From positions 1 through 64,000 of the forward strand of contig JAFLCN010000010.1 in assembly GCA_017303555.1 (NCBI GenBank): a DNA stretch of 64,000 nt, read 5' to 3'. Origin of the DNA: Planctomycetota bacterium (lineage in GTDB: Bacteria > Planctomycetota > Phycisphaerae > Phycisphaerales > UBA1924). Numbering within the stretch: the stretch's first letter is position 1; every line of letters begins with the position of its first letter. Below, piece by piece: positions 1 to 8,646 of the stretch. A program made the position numbers and the translations under genes. The notes under the pieces are model-generated. The model saw only the letters and a list, made by a program, of their open reading frames with translations, searched no databases and was not told the origin of the DNA.

Positions 1-1
1 G

Positions 2-520
2 TCGTCGCCGACCAGCGTGAATTCCGGGCGGCAAGGGAAGCCTGCAGCGCCAAAATCGGGTATTCCGCAATCGTCCGTTCAAAGGACCGTGCAGGATCCC
101 CTGGCCACCCGGCCATCGGTTGCCTCCGAGCCAGGCAAAGAGGCCGTCGCGATCGAGGCCGGGCAGGTGCTGACCGCGAAGGGTGTAGGGCCCGACCCGA
201 GGCAATCGGGCTGGAACTACCTGTTGCTGGGGATGCTCTCCCGCGAAGAAGCGGGCCTGGCGATCCAGTTTTTCGCCAAAAACGGGGTTGAGACGGTCGG
301 AGTCGCGGTCGATCCAGTTGATCGGAAGTCGCCACGGGGCAATACTTCCCCCCGCTTTCAGCTCTTCGCGGCGACCGGGATTCCATCCTCGGACTTTGCG
401 TCCAAGCAATTGGAACGTGACAGGCTGAAGACGGAGGTCGTTCGCCTGGGAGCGATCTGGAAGAAGGATCACAAGGGGAGCATGTCGTTCTCCGATGCCT
501 TCTGGCTGAAAAAAGATTAG
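2..520 (+). CDS. C-terminal part of a hypothetical protein, SPOR-like ending (5' truncated by window)
   Basis: The reading frame is open back to the first bases, so the gene starts outside the window; the GTG at 17 is only an internal candidate start. The first ~55 residues are low-complexity (P, S, Q, V), typical of a linker. The last ~100 residues look folded: a segment with SGWNYLLLG, SREEA and GLAIQFFAKNGVET resembles the alternating helix/strand pattern of SPOR-type peptidoglycan-binding domains, which often sit at the C terminus of planctomycete membrane proteins. This is a shape-based guess. The small basic protein gene follows 32 bp downstream on the same strand and may be co-transcribed. 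Family not identified with certainty. Confidence 0.6.
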   Translation, partial: SSPTSVNSGRQGKPAAPKSGIPQSSVQRTVQDPLATRPSVASEPGKEAVAIEAGQVLTAKGVGPDPRQSGWNYLLLGMLSREEAGLAIQFFAKNGVETVGVAVDPVDRKSPRGNTSPRFQLFAATGIPSSDFASKQLERDRLKTEVVRLGAIWKKDHKGSMSFSDAFWLKKD

Positions 521-552
521 TCACCGGCGCGCTGCCGGATTTGGAGCCTGAC

Positions 553-714
553 ATGAGCCTCGATCGTTCCCTCAAGATCTCGACCACCGGCGCCGGCAAG
601 CGCAGCGTTCTGACCCGTCAGGAGCGCATCGCGAAGCTCGTGGCCGACAAGAAGTTTGATTCGAAGAAGGACAAGGTCCTCGGCCTCGCGAAGACGCTGG
701 CCGGCAAGGGCTGA
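553..714 (+). CDS. Small basic protein of the PVC superphylum
   Basis: This 53-residue, Lys/Arg-rich protein starts MSLDRSLK and has the pattern R-x-VLTRxERIxxL, matching the small basic protein family (TIGR04137-like) that is a signature of Planctomycetes, Verrucomicrobia and Chlamydiae. Members are thought to be ribosome- or nucleic-acid-associated, but their role is not settled. It is short for the family: many planctomycete members have a longer Lys-rich or Ala-rich tail, here reduced to LAKTLAGKG. The start is supported by GGAG 8 bases upstream of the ATG. A strong terminator hairpin follows at 781-815. The call rests on the motif and size, and on the other planctomycete features in the window. 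Confidence 0.8.
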   Translation: MSLDRSLKISTTGAGKRSVLTRQERIAKLVADKKFDSKKDKVLGLAKTLAGKG

Positions 715-780
715 GTTCTGTTCTGATTCGGCTGCGGACGATGCGGCCCGCGCCGCGTTGACTGCACTTGAAGAAAAAAC

Positions 781-815
781 AAGCCCCGACCATCTCGGTC
801 GGGGCTTTTTGTTTT
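781..815. terminator. Bidirectional intrinsic terminator
   Basis: An 11-bp perfect stem, AAGCCCCGACC (781-791) with GGTCGGGGCTT (797-807), closes a 5-base loop. It is followed on the + strand by TTTTTGTTTT, and on the - strand by TGTTTTTTC. It lies between the converging small basic protein gene and the CHRD-domain gene and can end both transcripts. Confidence 0.9.
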
Positions 816-831
816 CGACAGGCTCGGTCGA

Positions 832-1419
832 TCAGCGGCGGCGGCGCGCGCCAACAAGCAGTCCGAAGCCGGCGAGGCCGAGAGCGCTCGGGGCGGGGAC
901 CTGCAGGAAGCCGCGGATCTCACCACCCGGAACGAAGGAGGTGTGGATGTTGAGGTAGGCCTTGCCCGAAGCGAGAGCGGCAAGGAAGGCCGACTCGGCG
1001 CCCGCCGTCGTGCCGCCGTTGGCGGTGACGAACGAGGGGTTCCAGCTTGAGGCGAGGGTGAGATCGAGCGTGTTGTTGTAATTGCCGCTGGTCACGCCGG
1101 AGGGAAAGCCCGCGAAGGTGGGCGTAGTGGTCATGACGCCGGCGGTGCCCGTGCCCGGGACGGCGGTCGCGCCGTGGATGTGGGCGGCGGTGACGTTCCC
1201 GATCAGGCCGGAGAAGCTGACCTGCATCGTCATCGTGTGCAGGACGGTGTCGATCGAGAACGTTGCGAAGCCGGTGCCGGGGGAAGCATTGGGCGGTGCC
1301 TCGCTCGGGCCGTCGAGAAAAGCCTGGTAGTTGAGAATGGCGCCGTTTGCTGTGCCGCACGCGCTCGCGAAGACCACCCCTGCCGCGAGGCATAGCTTGC
1401 CAAGGACGCTCGTTTGCAT
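832..1419 (-). CDS. Secreted CHRD-domain protein with PEP-CTERM-like sorting tail
   Basis: The 195-residue product starts at an ATG (1417-1419) preceded by AGAAGGAG, which fixes the start; the frame is open further upstream but looks non-coding. Residues 1-27 form a signal peptide ending near GTANGA. The body carries the CHRD pattern (YQAFLDGPSEAPPN near the start, AAHIHGA in the middle, YLNIHTS and PGGEIRG at the end) found in chordin-like and extracellular bacterial proteins of unknown function. The C terminus is VPAPS, then a short hydrophobic helix, then GARRRR. This is a variant of the PEP-CTERM signal, which directs export and cell-surface processing by an exosortase. It converges on the small basic protein gene across the shared terminator. 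Confidence 0.85.
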   Translation of the reverse strand: MQTSVLGKLCLAAGVVFASACGTANGAILNYQAFLDGPSEAPPNASPGTGFATFSIDTVLHTMTMQVSFSGLIGNVTAAHIHGATAVPGTGTAGVMTTTPTFAGFPSGVTSGNYNNTLDLTLASSWNPSFVTANGGTTAGAESAFLAALASGKAYLNIHTSFVPGGEIRGFLQVPAPSALGLAGFGLLVGARRRR

Positions 1420-1709
1420 AATCGACTCCTTCTCTTCCGAAGCCAAGTCCGGCGACGGAATGCGACCCGCGCAGCATCGCCGACGACCGGAGAGTTCCGG
1501 TCTGAGGCAGATGTTGCGGAAGGAGAGCGGGCTTGCAGAGAATCGCCCGATGGGCGAGAAGTGGTCCGATGCGAACGGGTCGCAACGCGGATCGGAGCCG
1601 ATGCGGGTCAACCGGACGCCCGGGGATGCCTGTGCGGGAGGTTGGGACCGATGGTCGGCCCACCCGGCCCCAGGACCAATAGGGGAATGTTCGCTATTGT
1701 GGGTTCTTC

Positions 1710-2912
1710 ATGAACATCGAGCACCTTCTCAGCAAGCGAACATTGGCGATGTCCGGCTCCGGGATTCGGCGGGCCTTTGAGCTTGGCGCGAAACTCAAGG
1801 ACCCGATCAACCTGTCGATCGGCCAGCCAGATTTTCCGGTGGCGCGCAGCGTGAAGGACGCGGCCATCCACGCCATCAACGCCGACCGCAACGGCTACAG
1901 CCTTTCGCGGGGCATCCCCGAATTGCAGGCGAGGCTTGCGGAAAAACTGAACACCGATTTTGGCTGGTCCTTTGCGAACAGCGCGAGTGGGGGCGAGAGC
2001 GACATCATCGTGACGCCGGGGACGAGCGGCGCGCTCGTGCTGGCGGCAATGGCCACGCTCAACCCGGGCGACGAGATCGTCATCCCCGATCCGTTCTTCG
2101 TGCTCTATCCCGCGATGGCGTCGCTCACGGATGCGAAGCCCGTCTATTGCGATACGTATCCGGATTGCAAGATGACGGCCGAGCGTGTTGAGCAGTGCAT
2201 CACGCCGAGGACGAAGATGGTCGTCGTCAATTCGCCGGGCAACCCCGGGGGCGTGGTGAACACGGTGGATGAGTGCCGCGATCTGCTGGATCTCTGCCGG
2301 CGGAAGAACGTTTTGCTGCTGAGCGACGAAATCTACGACGAATTCACCTACACCGAATCGCGCACGCAGAAAGCCGCGAAACCGGAAAAGGACTCGGCGA
2401 TGAAGTGCCCGAGCCCGGCGCGATTTCCGGGCGCGGAAGAGAACGTGTTGCTTGTGCGTGGCTTTGGCAAGACGTACGGCAATACCGGCTGGCGGCTTGG
2501 ATATGCCGCGGGACCGAAAAAGCTGATCGAGCAGATGATCAAGCTTCAGCAGTTCTCGTTCGTGTGCGCACCGACGCCCTTGCAGTTTGGCGCGATCGCG
2601 GCGCTGGATGTTGATGCGACGATCCAGATGCAGGAATATCAGAAGCGTCGCGACATGGTGGTGAAGGCTCTCGCGCCGGTGACGGGGTTGACAGCGCCGG
2701 GCGGCGCGTTCTACGCGTTCCCGAAGATTCCGGAAAAGCTGGGCATGAATGGCTTGCAGTTTCTTGAGGCGGCGATCGAACGCAATCTGATTCTCGTGAA
2801 CGGCGGCACATTCAGCTTGCGCGATACGCACTTTCGTCTCAGCTACGCCGTGCCCGAATACAAACTCGAGGCGGGGCTCGCGGTCTTGGTCGATCTCCTT
2901 GCGGGCAAGTAA
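1710..2912 (+). CDS. Class I/II PLP-dependent aminotransferase
   Basis: This 400-residue enzyme has the fold-type I aminotransferase layout: LSIGQPDFPV near residue 35, NGYSLSRGIPELQ at 61-72, the PGTSGAL cofactor-phosphate region at 103-109, NSPGNPGG at 174-181, DEIYD at 206-210, and the Schiff-base lysine K254 in GFGKTYGNTGWRLGY. The invariant substrate-binding Arg is in FRLSYA near the end. These are the hallmarks of aspartate/aromatic/alanine-type transaminases (AspC/AlaT subgroup); the exact amino-acid partner cannot be read from sequence. The gene stands alone and converges on the HAD gene with only 12 bp between stops. The 290 bp upstream (1420-1709) hold the promoters of this gene and of the divergent CHRD gene; I could not place either. 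Confidence 0.88.
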   Translation: MNIEHLLSKRTLAMSGSGIRRAFELGAKLKDPINLSIGQPDFPVARSVKDAAIHAINADRNGYSLSRGIPELQARLAEKLNTDFGWSFANSASGGESDIIVTPGTSGALVLAAMATLNPGDEIVIPDPFFVLYPAMASLTDAKPVYCDTYPDCKMTAERVEQCITPRTKMVVVNSPGNPGGVVNTVDECRDLLDLCRRKNVLLLSDEIYDEFTYTESRTQKAAKPEKDSAMKCPSPARFPGAEENVLLVRGFGKTYGNTGWRLGYAAGPKKLIEQMIKLQQFSFVCAPTPLQFGAIAALDVDATIQMQEYQKRRDMVVKALAPVTGLTAPGGAFYAFPKIPEKLGMNGLQFLEAAIERNLILVNGGTFSLRDTHFRLSYAVPEYKLEAGLAVLVDLLAGK

Positions 2913-2924
2913 GGCCGAGAAGCT

Positions 2925-3614
2925 TCATGCTCCGACCGCATCGCAAAGCGCGCCGAGCGATCGAACGCGAAGATCGGGCTGAGACTGCGCGTCGGTCGGC
3001 TCGCCTGAAGCGCTGTGGCCGGTTTGCCGCTCTATCCAAGCTGTCCGAAAGCCCAGACTCGCCGCGGGTTCGATGTCGTGAAAGCGGCTCTCGGCGACAT
3101 GCAGAACCTGATGCGGTTCGAGCCGCAGCGCATCCAGGAGTGCACGAAAGTTCGCTTCCGCCGGCTTGTACGACCGCACCTGCTCCGCCGTGACGACGAC
3201 ATCTACCTTCACGCCCAGCCGTGCGTGCGAAAGGGCAAAGAGGTCGTTGTCTATGTTCGATAGCACCGCAAGCGTGCCGAACTCGCGCTTCAGGCGCCGG
3301 AGCGATTCGGCCGTATCCGCGAATGCCGGCCACTGCGCGATCGAGCGCCAAAGCACATCGTGCAATTCGCACGGCCCGGCGATGCCGCTCAAACCCGCCA
3401 TGACTTCGCGCAGCACATCCTTGTACGAGCAGTAGGGAGGCTTCTCCGCCTCGCGTTCGAGCCGCGCAAACTCGCGGAAGAGCGCATCCCCCTGCGGCAA
3501 CTGCGGCATGCCTTTGCGCAGCGGGGAAATCGCAGACTCAAGGCCGGCTTGCCAATCAATCAGCGTGCCATAGCAGTCGAAGGAGACCGCGCGGATAGAA
3601 GCGAGGTCAATCAT
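2925..3614 (-). CDS. HAD-superfamily hydrolase, haloacid dehalogenase type II-like
   Basis: The 229-residue protein shows all four HAD motifs: SFDCYGTLIDW (motif I, nucleophile Asp at 13), LSNIDND (motif II), the RSYKP lysine (motif III) and HVAESRFHDIEPA (motif IV). The motif I wording 'D-C-Y-G-T-L-I-D-W' and helical cap are typical of the L-2-haloacid dehalogenase type II group, though many members act on phosphorylated or unknown substrates, so the dehalogenase name is only a family label. It lies 19 bp downstream of the CoA-transferase subunit gene on the same strand, so the two are probably one transcript. The start ATG (3612-3614) overlaps no other gene. Confidence 0.85.
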   Translation of the reverse strand: MIDLASIRAVSFDCYGTLIDWQAGLESAISPLRKGMPQLPQGDALFREFARLEREAEKPPYCSYKDVLREVMAGLSGIAGPCELHDVLWRSIAQWPAFADTAESLRRLKREFGTLAVLSNIDNDLFALSHARLGVKVDVVVTAEQVRSYKPAEANFRALLDALRLEPHQVLHVAESRFHDIEPAASLGFRTAWIERQTGHSASGEPTDAQSQPDLRVRSLGALCDAVGA

Positions 3615-3633
3615 GGTCTCTTGGCCAAAGCGA

Positions 3634-4431
3634 TTACTTCCTCACCGTCCGCTGCTCAATCCGCTTCTCCGCCTTCGCCTGCACGATCCGGTCCACATAG
3701 CTTCCCGGTGTGTGGATTGATTCCGCATCAAGCTCACCCAATCCGACGGTCTGGTCCACTTCCGCGATCACAAACGCCGCGGCGGTCGCCATCATCGGAT
3801 TGAAATTCCGCGCCGTCTTGCGGTACACGAGGTTGCCGAAGCTGTCCGCCTTGTGCGCCTTCACGAGCGACAAGTCCGCATACAGCCCGGTTTCCAGCAC
3901 GTATTCACGGGGCGTTGCGCCGACGCGAGGAGTGGGGGCAAACTTGCCGGGGACTTTCCAGCCCGGAATCGTGCAGCCGCCGACGCCGTCGTACGGCCGG
4001 AACAGCTCGCGCGTTTCTTTGCCTTCGGCGACCTTCGTGCCCGCGCCGGTCGCCGTGTAGAACGCCGGAATCCCCGCGCCGCCCGCGCGGATGCGTTCGG
4101 CGAGCGTGCCCTGCGGATTGAACTCGACTTCGAGTTCGCCGGCCAGGTACTGCCGCTCAAACTCCGCGTTCTCGCCCACGTACGACGAGATCATCTTGCG
4201 GATCTGCCTCGTCTTGAGCAGAAGCCCGAGGCCGAAATCATCCACGCCCGCGTTGTTGCTGATGCAGGTCAGATCCTTCACGCCGCTATCGCGGAGCGCG
4301 ATGATCAGGTTTTCGGGGATGCCGCAGAGGCCAAAGCCGCCCACCATGACGGTGATGCCGTCCTTGAGGATGCCCTTGGCTTTGAGGTCGGCGAAGGTGT
4401 CGGACGCGGACTGGAAGGTCTTGTTGGCCAT
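3634..4431 (-). CDS. 3-oxoacid CoA-transferase subunit A
   Basis: The 265-residue protein matches the A subunit of succinyl-CoA:3-ketoacid CoA-transferase (ScoA/AtoD/PcaI type): [15 protein letters not shown] near residues 28-42, [15 protein letters not shown], the [16 protein letters not shown] stretch, [12 protein letters not shown] and the ending [14 protein letters not shown]. The enzyme moves CoA between acids such as succinate and acetoacetate. The catalytic glutamate lies in the B subunit, which is normally the next gene; here the next gene is the HAD hydrolase and no B subunit occurs in the window. The chosen ATG (4429-4431) fits the family N terminus; an in-frame extension of 35 residues is Pro/Ala-rich and looks untranslated. 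Shine-Dalgarno sequence is weak. Confidence 0.88.
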   Translation of the reverse strand: MANKTFQSASDTFADLKAKGILKDGITVMVGGFGLCGIPENLIIALRDSGVKDLTCISNNAGVDDFGLGLLLKTRQIRKMISSYVGENAEFERQYLAGELEVEFNPQGTLAERIRAGGAGIPAFYTATGAGTKVAEGKETRELFRPYDGVGGCTIPGWKVPGKFAPTPRVGATPREYVLETGLYADLSLVKAHKADSFGNLVYRKTARNFNPMMATAAAFVIAEVDQTVGLGELDAESIHTPGSYVDRIVQAKAEKRIEQRTVRK

Positions 4432-4626
4432 GTCCCATTCTACCGGGAGCGGAGTGGGGGGCGGCTGTATGGCGGGCGCGCACGGTGCGGGGTCTGAGTC
4501 GCAAGGGCAGCGGCTCGCGGCAATTGCGGAACGCACAAGAGGACTTCGAACTATGTAAACTTACGGAGCGCTGTACTCGTACCTTGGAAACGCGGAACCA
4601 GAAACACGAAGCAAAAGGGGTCAATT

Positions 4627-6798
4627 ATGAAGATTTGCGTTGCTGCGGGCATCGCGTGCGCTGTGCTGATCGCGACTTCGGGCCGGGCCGAGCCGGCCCC
4701 GACAGATCAGGCTCCGGCAAATCCCGAGGTTTCTGATCGAGAGAAATCAATCTCCGAAGCGCTTCCCGGGCGGGGATCGGCCGAGGCGATCGCCCGAGGC
4801 AAGGCTGCTATCGCGCGGGCACGCGACGTCTACACCAACCTCAAAACCTATCGCGATCGGTCGATCGTTCGGAAGTATCAGAATTACACCGATCGCGACT
4901 ATTCCACGATCACCGAATCCGAGTTTGTGTGCGAGCGCCCCGGCAAGTTCCGCGTCGGCTTTTCGAAGACGCCAAACTATGGGCCGATGACGATGGTTTC
5001 CGATGGCGGGCGCTATCGGCGTGCGGTCGTGGAGAGCGAAGTCTTCACCGATGACGAAGCGCCGGACCTGAGTGCGCCCATCGTCTTCAAGAGCGACATC
5101 GTTGCGGAGAACGTTCCGGCTCACTTTTATCTCGTCGCGCGGAGCCTTCCCGCGCCCGAGATGCTGCTGCGTACTCCACGCGAGGTGATCGATTCGCGAG
5201 AGGAGACGCTGGATGGACGCAAGGGCCTGCGGGTGGTCTGCCTTGCGGTGTCGGAGCAGGAGTGGGAGAAGCCGGGCGCCAAGGCCGACATCGTGCACGA
5301 GTTCTGGTTCGATGAGAAGACCGGAGCGATCGGCGAAATGGTCAGGGACGCGACGGTCCGGACGCGTGAAGGCGACAAGGAACGCCAGCCCGACAAGCCG
5401 ACGGGCGAGCCCCCTCACATCGCCACACGGATCGCGACGATCACCCGGATTTCCGATGTGCAGATCGACCAGCCGATGACGCCCGGGGTTTTCGCGCTTG
5501 AGACGCAGCCCAAGTGGAAGAAGGTGCCCGAGTTCATGACCAATTCGGGCCCGGACATGGGCCAGTACAAGCTCTTGGGCCTGGCCGCGCCGCAGTTCAC
5601 GCTGAAGAACCTGCAGGGAAAAGACGTCTCACTTTCCGAGCTGGCCGGGCGGGTCGTCGTGCTGGATTTCTGGGCGACCTGGTGCGGGCCCTGCGTCTCC
5701 GCGATGCCTCACCTCCAGAAACTTCAGGAGCAGTTCAAGGACCAGCCCGTCACCATCCTCGGATTGAACTCGGACTACGCGCTCAGCGACGAGAAGCTCG
5801 CGGCATGGATGGAAAAGCGCAAGTTCACCTTCGGGACGCTCCGCCTTGCTGAAGGAACCACAACGTTCCAGGATTACGGCGTCGGGGGCATCCCGCACAC
5901 CGTGTTGATCGACAAGAACGGCATTGTTCAGGACGTCACAGTCGGCTTCATGGGCGACGAGCATGGCGAGGTGCTTTCCGCACGAATGACGAAACTGCTC
6001 GCCGGTGAATCGCTGAAGACTGCCGAGGAGTTCAAGTCGCAGCGGGCAAGCGGCCAGAAGCGGGCCGAGCCCAACGTCGTCTATGTGCGGACCATGGGCG
6101 AGATGCTCCCCGTGGAGGAGATCAACGCGAGCCAGCTCAACGCAACTTCGCAGCCCGCGTCGAACACCATGGCGTACACGGCCGATGACATCCAGCTCGA
6201 AGACGGAACGGTGGGGGTCGTGACGCCGACGTACAAGCAGAACAGGGCCGGATTTCTGATCTATCGCCCCGGGCAAGCGGTCGCATCGTTTGAAGTCGAG
6301 GGAGTCATCGGCATGCCGATGGCGTGGACGTCGCTCCGGGACGGCGGCCTGAAGATCGCCGGGGTGTTCAACAACTGGGAACAGCAGTCGATGGCCCAGC
6401 GAATCAGCGCGTTGACGTGCTGGGATTTGGAAGGAAAGCAGCTCTGGTCCTTCGACCTCGGGCTTCCCGACCAGTGCTCGGGAGAGATCAAGCTGGCTTC
6501 GGCGGACCTCGACCGTTCCGGCCGCCCGGAGATCATCGCGGCCGTTTGCGTCGAAGAAATGCTCGGTTCCGGCCAGAGGCGTCGGGGCGGCAAAAACCTC
6601 AGCAAAATCTGCGTTCTCGATGCCGATGGAAAACTGCTGGCGACAAAAGCCCTCCCGCTCTACACCAACATCAGCCTGTCGGTCGTCCCGCGCACGGGCC
6701 AAGACCCCGCCATCATCGTGATCGGCGGCGGCAAGATCTGGGAACTGACCTACAGCCCGGACTCCGGGAAGATCTCCGGCGCCGAACCCGCGAAATAG
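4627..6798 (+). CDS. Large secreted thioredoxin-fold (TlpA-like) protein with N- and C-terminal extra domains
   Basis: The 723-residue product begins with a signal peptide (about 1-22, ending GRAEP). Residues ~55-290 resemble the lipoprotein-carrier-like DUF2092/LolA-type domain (DVYTNLKTYRDRS, KFRVGF, EFWFDEKTGAIGEMV). A TlpA/AhpC-TSA redoxin domain follows at ~320-465, with APQFTLKNLQGKDVSLSEL and the redox motif W349-ATWCGPC356. Residues ~540-720 look like a beta-propeller/VCBS-type region (IQLEDGTVG, SADLDRSGRPEIIAA). Family logic suggests an extracytoplasmic thiol-disulfide oxidoreductase; the outer domains suggest a substrate-carrying or sensing role, which is inference. AAAGGGG lies upstream of the ATG. 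It converges on nrdR. Confidence 0.82.
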   Translation: MKICVAAGIACAVLIATSGRAEPAPTDQAPANPEVSDREKSISEALPGRGSAEAIARGKAAIARARDVYTNLKTYRDRSIVRKYQNYTDRDYSTITESEFVCERPGKFRVGFSKTPNYGPMTMVSDGGRYRRAVVESEVFTDDEAPDLSAPIVFKSDIVAENVPAHFYLVARSLPAPEMLLRTPREVIDSREETLDGRKGLRVVCLAVSEQEWEKPGAKADIVHEFWFDEKTGAIGEMVRDATVRTREGDKERQPDKPTGEPPHIATRIATITRISDVQIDQPMTPGVFALETQPKWKKVPEFMTNSGPDMGQYKLLGLAAPQFTLKNLQGKDVSLSELAGRVVVLDFWATWCGPCVSAMPHLQKLQEQFKDQPVTILGLNSDYALSDEKLAAWMEKRKFTFGTLRLAEGTTTFQDYGVGGIPHTVLIDKNGIVQDVTVGFMGDEHGEVLSARMTKLLAGESLKTAEEFKSQRASGQKRAEPNVVYVRTMGEMLPVEEINASQLNATSQPASNTMAYTADDIQLEDGTVGVVTPTYKQNRAGFLIYRPGQAVASFEVEGVIGMPMAWTSLRDGGLKIAGVFNNWEQQSMAQRISALTCWDLEGKQLWSFDLGLPDQCSGEIKLASADLDRSGRPEIIAAVCVEEMLGSGQRRRGGKNLSKICVLDADGKLLATKALPLYTNISLSVVPRTGQDPAIIVIGGGKIWELTYSPDSGKISGAEPAK

Positions 6799-6834
6799 AG
6801 CTCACCCCGAGCGACTGCTGCCGGCCCATGGCCT

Positions 6835-7323
6835 TCAAAACAACTTCTGCTGATCCTTCACATCCTTCACCCGCCCGTTCATCGCCTCGAGCTGCTGCAT
6901 GATGTCTTCGACATTCCGGAACTTGTAGTACTCACTCGCAAAGCGGATGTACGCCACTTCGTCGAGGTCACGCAGTTTGGCCATCACGCGCTCGCCGATG
7001 ATGCGGCTCTCGATCTCGCGGTCGAATTCCTTGTGCAGTTCTTCTTCGACGATGTCGGCGATCCGCTCTTTGGAAGATTCCGGAATTGGCCGCTTGCCGC
7101 AGGCGGCGACGATGCCACGCAGGATGTTCTCGCGCGTGAAGGGCACCCGCGAGCCGTCGCGCTTGACGACGACGAGGCGTGCGGTCTGCTCGACCCGTTC
7201 GTAGGTGGTGAACCGCTTGCTGCACGCCACGCACTCGCGGCGGCGACGGATCGTCTTGCCCGCATCGCTCGCGCGGCTGTCGATCACCTTGTCGTTGTCG
7301 GCATTGCAGAAGGGGCAGAGCAC
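6835..7323 (-). CDS. nrdR: Transcriptional repressor NrdR
   Basis: NrdR represses ribonucleotide reductase genes and senses ATP/dATP. The 162-residue protein has the N-terminal zinc ribbon (C3-P-F-C6 and C31-VAC34) with the DSR and RRRREC motifs, followed by the ATP-cone (VVKRDGSRVPFTRENILRGI). Length matches the family (about 150-165). The start was set at GTG (7321-7323) because NrdR proteins begin directly at the CPFC motif; a longer in-frame extension lacks similarity. No clear Shine-Dalgarno site is seen. No ribonucleotide reductase gene is in the window. It is divergent from the DUF5684 membrane protein gene. Confidence 0.95.
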   Translation of the reverse strand: MLCPFCNADNDKVIDSRASDAGKTIRRRRECVACSKRFTTYERVEQTARLVVVKRDGSRVPFTRENILRGIVAACGKRPIPESSKERIADIVEEELHKEFDREIESRIIGERVMAKLRDLDEVAYIRFASEYYKFRNVEDIMQQLEAMNGRVKDVKDQQKLF

Positions 7324-7463
7324 GGGGAGAGCATACCGGGAGTGTCCGAAGGAGGGAATACCCCTACCGGATGGGGTCGAATAACTTCTTTGCAAGGGCC
7401 AGGCTCCAAAAACCCGACAATTGGGGATAGCGGTGGGTGGCCCCGCCCTTAGGAGATTTCGGA

Positions 7464-7853
7464 ATGCTCAATTGGATGACTTTGGCGCAAGCGGCGGGTT
7501 CAGACGACGGCGCGGCAATGGGCGGGTTGATCTTCAACCTTGCGGTCTTGGTGCTCGTGGTCGTGGGCTTTTGGAAGGTCTTCACGAAAGCGGGTCAGCC
7601 CGGTTGGTTTTCGATCATTCCAATCTTCAATTTCTTCATCCTGCTCAAGATCGTCGGTCGCCCGTGGTGGTTTCTCATCCTGATGTTCATTCCGCTTGTC
7701 AACCTCATCGTCCTTGCCGTGGTGAGCATGGATGTCGCCAAGTCGTTCGGCAAGGGAATCGGCTTTGCCATCGGTCTCTTCTTTCTGAGCTTCATCTTCT
7801 ATCCGATCCTCGGATTTGGTAAGGCCGAGTACCAGGGCCCCGCGGCGGCATAA
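7464..7853 (+). CDS. DUF5684-family small integral membrane protein
   Basis: The 129-residue protein has four hydrophobic segments (about 17-37, 44-62, 64-88, 95-118) and motifs KAGQPGW-x-IIPI-xN, GRPWW, IPLVN, AKSFGKG and FYPILGFG-x-A-x-Y. This pattern belongs to the DUF5684 family of small membrane proteins, which often sit near signal peptidase genes; function is unknown. AGGAG at 7451-7455, 8 bases before the ATG, fixes the start. The next gene starts 10 bp after the stop, so the two are likely co-transcribed. Confidence 0.8.
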   Translation: MLNWMTLAQAAGSDDGAAMGGLIFNLAVLVLVVVGFWKVFTKAGQPGWFSIIPIFNFFILLKIVGRPWWFLILMFIPLVNLIVLAVVSMDVAKSFGKGIGFAIGLFFLSFIFYPILGFGKAEYQGPAAA

Positions 7854-7863
7854 ATCCGTCTCC

Positions 7864-8562
7864 ATGTCGAAATTCCTCCCCGATCCATGCTGGACAAATC
7901 AGCTCGAGCGATGCTCCGTTTGCGGGTACTCGCGCGAGGGACTGATCGGGGTTGTTCCGTGTCCGGAGTGCGGCACCACTCCGCCCGACAAAGCGTTCGT
8001 CGTGTACGGCGTTCCGAAGGGAATCGTGGGTGCTTCGCGTCGGTACACAAACATCGCGATCGGCGTTGCGGTGTTTCTTGGTCTGCTTGTCACGGTTTGG
8101 GAGTTCGCCATCATCGTCGTCGGTGGCATCGGGATGCTGGTGATCGTCGGACTTGGCTTGGCATTGAGCGCGATCCTGGTCTTTATGGGCCGCGGAAAAC
8201 AATCCGGGAGTACGCGATTTGTGTTTGTGGAGGGCGGAGCGTACTACGAGCCTGTCAAGGCGACCATCGGTACCAAGATGACAGGCGAGCGGCTTATCCG
8301 CTGGACCGGCGCCGAGCGGCTCACCCTCGAGCGCGTCGGACCGTACTGGAGAAAGGTGCGAATCGACCTGGGTCCCAAGTCGCCGGTCCTCGAAGCCGGG
8401 ATTCGTTGCCCCGACGCTTCGGAGGAATCTGTGAGGTCTGCGATCGAAGAATCAATCCTTGCGGCCGTGCCAGTAGCCGACCCGCATCCACCCGCGTACC
8501 CTTCACCCGTTATGAATCCCACCCGTGCCACGACGACTACGACCAACGACTCCACCGCCTGA
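7864..8562 (+). CDS. Zinc-ribbon membrane protein, hypothetical
   Basis: The 232-residue product has an N-terminal four-cysteine zinc ribbon (CSVCGY and CPECGTTPP, about residues 17-40), then two hydrophobic segments (about 62-82 and 87-107), then a soluble C-terminal domain with no motif I recognise. Zinc-ribbon-plus-two-helix proteins of this type are common in Phycisphaerae. The C-terminal tail is Thr-rich. It starts 10 bp after the DUF5684 gene and ends ahead of a terminator at 8597, so it is probably the last gene of that two-gene unit. Function unknown. Confidence 0.7.
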   Translation: MSKFLPDPCWTNQLERCSVCGYSREGLIGVVPCPECGTTPPDKAFVVYGVPKGIVGASRRYTNIAIGVAVFLGLLVTVWEFAIIVVGGIGMLVIVGLGLALSAILVFMGRGKQSGSTRFVFVEGGAYYEPVKATIGTKMTGERLIRWTGAERLTLERVGPYWRKVRIDLGPKSPVLEAGIRCPDASEESVRSAIEESILAAVPVADPHPPAYPSPVMNPTRATTTTTNDSTA

Positions 8563-8596
8563 GCCGGCAGGCAGCGGAGTTTGTATCTGAACACTC

Positions 8597-8625
8597 AACC
8601 CGGCCCGCAAGCCGGGTTTTTCTTT
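8597..8625 (+). terminator. Intrinsic terminator
   Basis: AACCCGGC (8597-8604) pairs with GCCGGGTT (8611-8618) across a 6-base loop and is followed by TTTTCTTT. It ends the DUF5684 / zinc-ribbon transcript. Confidence 0.85.
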
Positions 8626-8646
8626 GGATGAATCAAGAGGTGATCA

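Noticed and set aside
3615..3633. Frameshifted or fused B subunit after the CoA-transferase A subunit
   Set aside because: Only 19 bp lie between it and the HAD gene, and no B-subunit motif is present in any frame downstream.
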